Source: Ulota crispa
Lineage: Eukaryota; Streptophyta; Bryopsida; Orthotrichales; Orthotrichaceae
Assembly (NCBI GenBank): GCA_963920765.1
Contig: OY987246.1
Location: 6,450,501-6,514,500, forward strand
DNA length: 64,000 bases
Reading direction: 5' to 3'
In this document: positions 56,962-64,000 of the stretch, in pieces
Layout: each line of letters begins with the position of its first letter
Numbering within the stretch: position 1 is the stretch's first letter
The notes under the pieces: generated by a model
What the model was told of the DNA's origin: nothing
The model's database searches: none
What the model saw: only the letters and a program-made list of their open reading frames with translations
Position numbers and translations under genes: made by a program

Positions 56962-57199
56962 TTAACCCCTGAGCGCCCACAGTTGTTTTAGGATTTAGGA
57001 GACAATGGGGGTTTAATGGTCACCAGAGCTTGGAAATCACATCTAGAAAAAGTGACCATAGGATTTGAAAAAGGATTACCTTCTCTGCTTATGGGGATTA
57101 GTCACGATTGTTTTCATTGTACAAATCAAGAGAAAAAGGTGAGATCTAAGTTGTGATCCCCAACGACATGATCTTGTCGCTGGGGCGCTCATGGATTAA
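56962..57199. mobile_element. TTAA element T9 (piggyBac-like)
   Basis: TTAA on both sides. Left end CCCCTGAGCGCCC, right end GGGGCGCTCATGGA, with a CGAC/GTCG hairpin just inside the right end. The right end shares GGGGCGCTCA with T8. Length is 238 bp. Confidence 0.88.
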
Positions 57200-57225
57200 C
57201 CTTTGAACATCGTAGTAGATACACT

Positions 57226-57472
57226 TTAACCCCTAAATGATGCTGCTGTTTTGTATACGGACTCCCAAGTTTTATACGGATGGGGTATTTGGATAGCACA
57301 TGAACCCCATTGGAGTTGTAAGTTTCAAGCCAAGTCATAGACATACCACTTGTCAACTAGGATTTTTTGGGGAATTTTTAACATCTGTCATATAGTCATT
57401 TCTTTAAGTACTAAATGGTTCTTGTACAAATACAAACAACACTTTTGGTAGGCAACATCCTTTAGGGGTTAA
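57226..57472. mobile_element. TTAA element T10 (piggyBac-like)
   Basis: TTAA on both sides. Left end CCCCTAAATGATGCTGCTG, right end GTAGGCAACATCCTTTAGGGG. CCCCTAAA/TTTAGGGG is perfect and the next bases are partly matched. Length is 247 bp. Confidence 0.85.
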
Positions 57473-57690
57473 TCCTTGAACGTCATAGTAGATACGTTGC
57501 TGTATAATTGGCATTTACTATCATCAATTTTTTTAAATTTGGGATCTCAAATAGGTCCCTAAGATTGTGTTGATGTATATTCCAACTTCTTTGTTGATCT
57601 CAAATGTAGTAAAGATGTGGATCCATTCCAAATACAAGAAACGTACCTTGTATTTTATTGTTCATAGCGGCACGGTTAGACATTTGTGCA
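57473..57690 (+). repeat. dispersed repeat R, copy 3
   Basis: Corresponds to 16301-16450 and 17487-17740 (CATAGTAGATAC, TATAATTGGCATTTACTA, TTTGTTGATCTCAAATG). It begins directly at the TTAA of T10. Confidence 0.65.
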
Positions 57691-57695
57691 GCTCA

Positions 57696-58068
57696 GAGCA
57701 TCTCCTACAGCACGTCAAAACAACCCCGCTCTCCCTAGCCGTAACGGCTTTTGCATTTCAAGTCCCCAACAGCACTCAATGCGTCCCTGTGCAGGTCACG
57801 GGGCTTTCAGATTGAGCCTCGTTCTTGTCAAATTCTAGCTTTCTCTAGGCCCCCTTCACGGTCCCTCCCAAGCACTGTTCACGCAATGTTCAAGCATGAC
57901 TCCACTCCATAGCTAGGTGTACCCGTGCAATTCATTATAACGCAAGTGCAAGTCCGGAAGGGTCCAGGGTTGCAGGAGAACTTCAAGCCACGCCCTGAAG
58001 GTTTGTGTCATTCTCCCCGTGAAACCTCATTTTTCTAGGACTTGGAAAGCATGTTGCAAGAGATGCTC
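57696..58068. mobile_element. Tourist-like MITE, GAGCATCTCC end, copy 1
   Basis: Left end GAGCATCTCCTACAGCACG, right end CATGTTGCAAGAGATGCTC. Flanks are TCA and TTA, a possibly mutated 3-bp duplication. The interior is GC-richer than its surroundings. Length is 373 bp. Confidence 0.7.
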
Positions 58069-58755
58069 TTAGACATTTAAAGGTTAACCTTGTCGGGCTC
58101 ATTGAGTGAAAGCCTAAGTAGGCATGCAGGGATCATGTCCTTTGGACCCACCATTGGTGGTTTAGTAGCAAAAGTTCAAATGATGCATTTTTAGTACATT
58201 GATATCTTCTGTGGATCTTGTGCTAAGTGAACAACATTTGAAGAGTTTAGATCCTCAAAAGTACCCTCTACATATGTTTCATGAATTGAAAACCGAAAGT
58301 GTGTTATGTTCAAAAGAATGACAATTGCCTTTCAAAAACAATCTCAAACAAATGTGTGTTTCAAAAGAGTTGTTCAATAACATTTTAGGGTATCACAATT
58401 TCAAATCCATTTCAATTCATTACATTCTAAAATGATTTATAAAGTGAATAACTTGAAATGGAATTTTACATTTTAAGCTTTAAGTCTCATTTGTTACTAT
58501 TGGTGATAGTAGTAGTGAATATATTTTTTGTAGACGTAATTCAAAAACCCCAAACTTTTGTTCAAAAACCAATACCAGATTATTTCTCTAAGTTTCTCAT
58601 AATGCATCTTTGTAGAAAAATCAAGATGGCAAATTGAAGCATTTCAAGATTAAGTCTTCGAACTATGCATGCATGATCCAAAGTATCAACATTTAGGAAA
58701 TCATACCTAATTGCTTGGAAGCTCAAGTGCTAAAAATTGCATATTACATCACTAA
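58069..58755. other. intergenic, no gene seen
   Basis: AT-rich, nothing delimited. Confidence 0.5.
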
Positions 58756-59130
58756 GACCATCTCCACCACGCCCGCCCGGCTTTGCAACTTTGGCCAGGC
58801 AAGGTGCCGGAATTTGCCCTCTCCTGTTTGGGCCCCTTCAACGCCAACCCAAGGGGGCGGGTGGGTTGGTGGCCAAGGGCGAGCAACCCGGCATTTCCCT
58901 TCCTTTTGACAAGCAAGGAGGGGAAGTGCTGAGCAAAAATTCAATAAAAAGTGACACATGTCAGTAGGTGGTGAGCTCCAAGGACAATAGTCTAGTGATT
59001 GAGTAGGACAACAGCTCAAGGTTCTAGTTGGGGTGGGCGGCGCAAGCCACCTTGCTGCCCCGCTATGCCTCCCTACCTGGCTACCTATCGGGTTGCATAC
59101 CTGGCTTGGGCGGTTGGAGTGGAGATGCTC
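58756..59130. mobile_element. Tourist-like MITE, GAGCATCTCC end, copy 2
   Basis: Left end GACCATCTCCACCACGCC, right end CGGTTGGAGTGGAGATGCTC, TAA on both sides (58753-58755 and 59131-59133). Length is 375 bp. GC-rich. The reading frames across it on both strands are artefacts of its composition. Confidence 0.82.
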
Positions 59131-59228
59131 TAAATGTCCAAAAACCACATGCTAGATTTTTTTGGAGCCAACATGATTTGGTACAAAAGTGATTGAGCTT
59201 TGAGAATATAGGCTTTGAGAGTTTAATA

Positions 59229-59461
59229 CAATAGAACTCTAAACTAATATGGTTGGGACTCCAAGAATTAGATTAGTTTTAAATAAGTTATTAGTTAATT
59301 TTGTGGAAGTGTAAATGAAGTAACCTTGAAGTTAGTGCCAGGATAGCATTATAGGTAGCTTGGTTTATTTATATTATGACCCTGACATTGAAATTTGTGT
59401 TATACATTAGTTTATAGAGCATATTAGTTTAGAGAGGTATTAGTTTAGGGAGGTTCTACTG
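59229..59461. mobile_element. Emigrant/pogo-like MITE, copy 2
   Basis: Left end CAATAGAACTCTAAACTAAT, right end TTAGGGAGGTTCTACTG, TA on both sides (59227-59228 and 59462-59463). Same family as 30382-30621. Length is 233 bp. Confidence 0.85.
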
Positions 59462-59494
59462 TAGTAGGACCCATGGATCTTCAAATCTAAGAAC

Positions 59495-59869
59495 TTAACC
59501 CTTAAACGCCTAAGAGGATGCTTTTTATCCCATTGATAACAAAAAAATCCTCTATAGGGCTAAAAATAACTATTTTTGATTTGATTTTTTTTAAATGAAC
59601 ATAAACACATGGTCCATCACTTAAGGCAAAAAGCAACCTCACTAAATGCACTCATAACTTTAGGTAACTCAAATTTTGAGGGGATTCACAAACACAATGT
59701 TAGGTCCTATGCTATGCTACCTTTCTTGCAATTTTCATGAGGGCAACATGCACTATTGCCTTTTGCAATTTCTGAAAACAATATTATAATGGGTGGGCAC
59801 TTGCCACGCCACTATAGAGCCACTATAGGAGGATAGTCACAATGACTAGCCGGGCATTCAAGGATTGAA
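59495..59869. mobile_element. TTAA element T11 (piggyBac-like), sister of T1
   Basis: Left end TTAACCCTTAAACGCC, with an AGAGGAT…ATCCC near-hairpin. Right end AGTCacaatGACTAGCC, GGGCATTCAAGGATTGAA, where TTAA has decayed to TTGA. The interior matches T1 (TGCACTCATA, AACACAATGTTAGGT, TTGCAATTTTCATGAGGGCA). Confidence 0.8.
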
Positions 59870-60610
59870 GTTAAACTTGTCATGTGCGAACCCTAAAAAA
59901 AACTAACTTACAGTTAAGATTCATTAAGAGAAAGGCAGCATATAAGGACCTATCAATCAGGGTTCATACAAAGATGATTTAAGAAATACAACTGAAATAT
60001 TATGGCTAAAAGCTGTTGGAAGTTGTTGAAATAACATGATTATTAGAAGTAGATGCCTCTTGGGTTTATTTATTGCTAGTCAGGTTGCATTGAACTACAT
60101 GTAATATGTGTTCAGTAAGAATTCTAAAACGTTCTATTGCATGTCTAGCTGAGCAGTTTCGACTGTTTCCATGGGGTGATAGACCTAGACGTAACATGGA
60201 AAATGAGAAAAATAAAAACTAATTACGGTACAAAACTCCATTACGATTGAACCTGGTTACAGACAGCGGTTGGTAAGCAAGCTCATTTCGACTTACTTTT
60301 CACAACACATCCATATGCTGTAACCAGTATGACTCTTAGAGTCCCTTCACAAATACACTAGTGAGAGTCTGGAATTGAAAACCTTGAGTTCCTCCACCTC
60401 TGCTTTACCTATGAATAACAGCCTTCCACAATGAGGCTGAATAAGAGCAAAAACCCAGTAATTCTGTAATGTATATAAACCTATACGTTCTCATTTTTGG
60501 AACATGAACGAAATCGAATAGGATGAGTTACTTCCCTTTCGGATTGAAGGGAAAAAAGCTATTGACTTCAAAACTTCGTCTGCAATTTGCAGTGTGTAAA
60601 ACCCCACGAG
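59870..60610. other. DCL1 downstream region, no gene seen
   Basis: Probably includes the DCL1 3' untranslated region on the minus strand. No other feature was recognised. Confidence 0.5.
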
Positions 60611-63600
60611 TTATGAACGCTTCAAAAGAGCCAGGAGTATGAGTGCGGCGGAGTCTTTGGCTTTCTTGACGCTCGGCATGGGCTCTCCGCAACATTCTTC
60701 GGTCCACCCGGCCGTTGTGGTCAGCACTCGGACAGAGTATGTGAACCTCTTGGCATGCGCTGGTCCGCCTTCCAGAACAGACCTATAAAATCTCAGAACA
60801 TAATGTCACAAACGAGCCCACTTTCAACAAAAGAGAATGTAAGGTAATCTGCTCAAAAAGTGACAGTTTAAGGGCTGATCTTCTTTTTCATGACCTTTTC
60901 CAAGACATGAAGATTTTTTGACTAATTTTCAGACAGAGAAATGAATGTTAAATGTAACACAATTTTTTTCATATTTTTTGAAGCATTATTGCATTGTTGA
61001 TGAATTTTCAAAGTTTTCTGTATTAGGCACCTATTTGTGACTCTAGGTCTCCCATAAACCGTCCCCCTGCAACTTATAAAGAGATGAGGTGAAATCAAGG
61101 AGTGTGATTGACTCTCGCAATAAAAGACACATTTTCTTTTAAGACCATTCAAGAACCACCTCATATCCATTCTTGGGCTACCTATGGGACTCATTGTTTG
61201 ACAGGGGTCGCTTTTAGAGCAGAATCCCTTAGAGAGAGCAGCCAGTTGTCCCTCGGACAAATTTAGAAATGACTGCTCAAAGGAGGATGTAGGAGGGAAT
61301 GTCCTAGCGGTTGGAACAATATTAACAAGTAGAAGCTCGACAGAGAACCAAATGTTAAAACTAAGGATACTACAACCGAAAAGGATGAGCATGAATTGAA
61401 ACAGAAGCCAAGGTTCAAAAGATAAGGCAAGCTTGCCTGTATTGCGGCATGGGCCATTGCCTCTTCAAGCATAGGTCATTGAGAGTTTGTCGAGTGAAAT
61501 TGGAACTTCCATTCTTATGGGGTTTTCCGGGGTTGGCGTCACCATTGTCTGCCTCCTTGGCATCTTTCTCTTTAATTTCTTCATCCTCTTTCAATCTAAC
61601 CAACGCATTGCGCGCAGCTAATTTCTGTGCCATTTTCTTCTGTGCATTTTGGGCAGAACCAATCTGGACACCATCTATAAATACCTCAACAGTCGCCACA
61701 TTCCCTGCACGCGATGCCTTGTATTCCAGTCCCTCAGCTTGTTGTTGACAACGTTCTTGAAGCTCTCGAACTGGATGCATGGGTAATGTCTCCGGAGTCA
61801 CCATTGGTTGTACCAACGGCTCAAATACCTACGCAATGAGTTCAGTATTCATGAGGAAACAAATTCAATGGCACCTATATATGCACGTCAATTGCGTCCA
61901 TCTTCCAAACTCTCACGCCAACCCAAACAATCCATGCAAGGATTCATGAAGAGATTCACTAGAAATAAACGAAAAAACACGGCCCTCAAGAGAAAGTACA
62001 GGAGCCATAGTAGATGTGCACCTTCCAAACTTCGTCAGAGTCTAGACACGTATCCAGGAATAAGGCTCCTGCAATGGACTCCAGAATATCACCCAGAACT
62101 TTAGGAGCTTTGAAATCTCCAAGTCCAAAGGAGTTTACTCCTGGTTTATCCAACTCCGTTTGTATATCATTAACAAAATTGCGAATCTGTGTACACAAAA
62201 AAAATATCACAATGTAATTACAAAAAACCCCACTCTGATACCAAAGTTGCATTTTCTAAACCGGGTACAGAAGATTCAACAACTTGATGAGCAGAAATAG
62301 AAGGCAATGCCAGCTACTCAATTTCTCATGGGTTCCTTTCAAACAAGCGTAAAGTATTTATGACACACTATAGCTGAACAATCAGATGAAAAAACTAAAA
62401 TGCAGGAAGTTGCAAGCATGCGCATTGCTATCAATACTTAAGACACAATAAGACGCAATACAACAACTGCTGCAAATCTTTCAGATAAAGCAGGCAAGCC
62501 CTAAAGCATGGAGAGGATAAGTGACTCAATGCAGGATAGGGATTAATACCTGTGTTTCTAAGGCGCTAGAACCATGCCGCAAGTGAAGGTGAAAAGAATG
62601 TTTCACAGCTACACGTGCGAAATTCTCGTTGTTCACTGCAGCAGCTCGCAAATCGGTCAATCGACCTGGCGGTAAATCAGTGTACTTAAAGAATAAATAC
62701 CGTGTGATCAGATGGTCTAACACAGCATCCCCCACAAACTCCAGGCGTTGATAGCAAGGGACTCCCGATGATGGTCGAGACGCATGCGAGATTGCTTCAA
62801 CCAAAAGACTTCGCTCTCGGAATTTATGACCAATGCTTGCCTCTAATGCAGGGAAGTCGATGCTTCGCATGACACCTTCAGGAACTTGACAGCCTGATAT
62901 TGCCAACTGTCCCTCCGCTTCATCAAATTCAACGGGAATGCCTATCCAGTTCATCAAGTGAGTTGCGGCGTCCTGGCCCCCTTCCACATAGTAGATTCCA
63001 ATGAACGCTTCGACCACGTCTGCCAAAGTTTTACTTGAAAGCACTCGATAGGCGCTAGAATCCCCCTCGATTTCACCATCTTCCATATTCGAAAGGTCAT
63101 CAGTCAGCTCAGTTAAAACAATTTCACCTTCTTCACCAAGGACTTCCACCACTTCTCCTGCACCTGCAGGCTTGGTCTCTTTATCTGCATCGTCACCATC
63201 TTTTGTATCCTCGTCGAATACAGGAGGCACTCCAGGAGCTGCCCACCGGGACGGTGCAAAGCGATCAGCCTGAACATAGCTCTGGAGACCTTTATCTAAT
63301 GCAAATTGATACAGGACATAATTGCTAACAATCTGCTGTCTCATACGTGTCAGCTGCCCCTCATGTTTACTGGGAAATTTCAGAAATAATCGACGGCTGA
63401 CAACCCATTTCAGGTATGCATCGCCTAGTAGCTCGGCACGCTCGTAGCTGAATGTCTCCTGACAGGAGGCAGCTGTCAACGCCTCAAGTACCTGCCGCAA
63501 TTTCCTTGCACGTTAGAGATAATTGCAGAAGTTAGACTATCATATACTACTAATTTCTGCTTACGTCAATTCACTCAAAATATTAAAAGGAACTTAAAGG

Positions 63601-63863
63601 GGTATTGACCCAACTTAGTAGAACTCAAACTCACTCGATGAAAGTCACAAGATAAAGGTAACATACCTTTGAAGCTGCTATAGGGTAGTTGATGCGATGT
63701 TTTAGCTGTATGGCAAGTAGCATGCTTTCCACACGTCTCATTACCGATGGCAACCTTTGTGCACCTCTCACCAAGGGTCCTGGGAGAGGATGCACAAAGC
63801 AAAGCTCTGGTGGCAACATCACATAGTACGTCTTATCCAATGTGTCTGGGAATTTTGCTGTAC
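60611..63863 (-). CDS. DCL1: Dicer-like 1, C-terminal part (5 exons, partial)
   Basis: Minus-strand exons in transcript order: 63863-63667 (incomplete gene start), 63491-62550, 62186-62022, 61828-61437 and 60782-60611. They join in frame to about 622 residues. The first visible block (YYVMLPPELCFVHPLPGPLV) follows the PAZ region, which with the helicase lies beyond the window. RNase IIIa: CQETFSYERAELLGDAYLKW plus SKTLADVVEAFIG. RNase IIIb: CYQRLEFVGDAVLDHL plus KVLGDILESIAGALFLD. The Glu/Asp catalytic residues of both are present. Two dsRNA-binding domains end the protein (HPVRELQERCQQQAEGLEYK; FTRQTLNDLCLKRQWPMPQY through SAALILLALLKRS). The acidic insert after DEDTKD and the second dsRBD identify DCL1, the nuclear miRNA-processing Dicer, rather than DCL2-4. 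Introns are GT-AG except the last, which is GC-AG (phase 2). Further 5' coding sequence between 63864 and the border could not be fixed. Confidence 0.95.
60783..61436 (-). other. GC-AG intron of DCL1
   Basis: Exon 4 ends …CAATACAG and the intron begins GCAAGC. The acceptor is TTTTATAG before GTCTGTTCTG. This joining preserves phase 2 and the second dsRBD (WPMPQYR|SVLEGGPAHAKRF). No nearby GT donor keeps the frame. Confidence 0.9.
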
Positions 63864-64000
63864 CTGCGCAGATCGGCCCAAGTTTCAAGATGCAGAGCAG
63901 AACGTTTCAAAAAGTTCAATTTTCGTAATCATACCGCATTTCAAAACTGAGAGATTCTCGAAGATTAACCAAAAAGAGCACATGAGACCCTTCGCTCTGT

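Noticed and set aside
58715-59148. Reading frames of 64-134 residues
   Set aside because: They lie inside the GC-rich Tourist-like MITE and reflect composition only.
60783-63666. Intronic microRNA in DCL1
   Set aside because: DCL1 introns host miRNAs in Arabidopsis and in moss, so the four introns visible here were checked by eye. No long hairpin was found. A folding program would be needed to exclude short ones, and the upstream introns are outside the window.
1-64000. Transposase, reverse transcriptase, tRNA or rRNA genes
   Set aside because: None could be supported on either strand. All elements recognised are non-autonomous.

Overview
This is a nuclear segment from a land plant. The evidence is a Dicer-like 1 C-terminus, a plant-type tail-anchored cytochrome b5, an AUF-like F-box protein and TTTAGGG telobox motifs. 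GC-richer genes with long leaders sit in AT-rich DNA packed with short DNA transposons and no recognisable LTR retrotransposon. This would fit a non-seed plant (moss, liverwort or lycophyte), but nothing in the sequence proves the lineage. One 200-bp assembly gap lies at 8032-8231.

Layout. Positions 1-21.9 kb are a gene desert made of nested MITEs. An intronless F-box gene lies at 23.1-24.3 kb (+). A second desert follows (26.5-33 kb) with a 1.5-kb hAT-like element. A duplicated GC-rich leader module (33.2-34.3 kb) precedes an intronless GT77-type glycosyltransferase (36.0-38.4 kb, +). After another MITE cluster, a second copy of the same leader module (42.4-44.3 kb) precedes an unrelated two-exon membrane protein with a coiled coil (45.0-46.1 kb, +). 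Cytochrome b5 (three exons, 51.8-53.6 kb, +) and an EVE-domain protein bracketed by telomere-like repeats (55.9-56.7 kb, +) follow. The right edge holds the last five exons of DCL1 on the minus strand, cut by the window border.

Mobile DNA. At least five kinds of non-autonomous element can be delimited from terminal inverted repeats and target-site duplications. (i) TTAA-flanked elements with CCC...GGG ends, piggyBac-like in signature, in about eleven copies and several sequence families. (ii) A TA-inserting group whose three families (A, B, C) share the terminus AGGTAG. (iii) Foldback elements with 9-bp duplications, Mutator-like. (iv) TAA/TTA-flanked Tourist-like elements. (v) Single or few copies of CACTA-, Stowaway-, Emigrant/pogo- and hAT-like elements. 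No transposase gene was found, so all depend on enzymes encoded elsewhere.

The genes do not form a functional cluster. DCL1 (miRNA biogenesis), the EVE protein (probable modified-nucleic-acid reader), cytochrome b5 (ER electron transfer), GT77 (Golgi glycosylation) and the F-box protein (SCF ubiquitin ligase) are independent. The most notable observations are the piggyBac-like TTAA families in a plant, the 1.8-kb head-to-head inverted pair of such elements, the leader module shared by two unrelated genes, a GC-AG intron in DCL1, and a duplicated splice acceptor in cytochrome b5.
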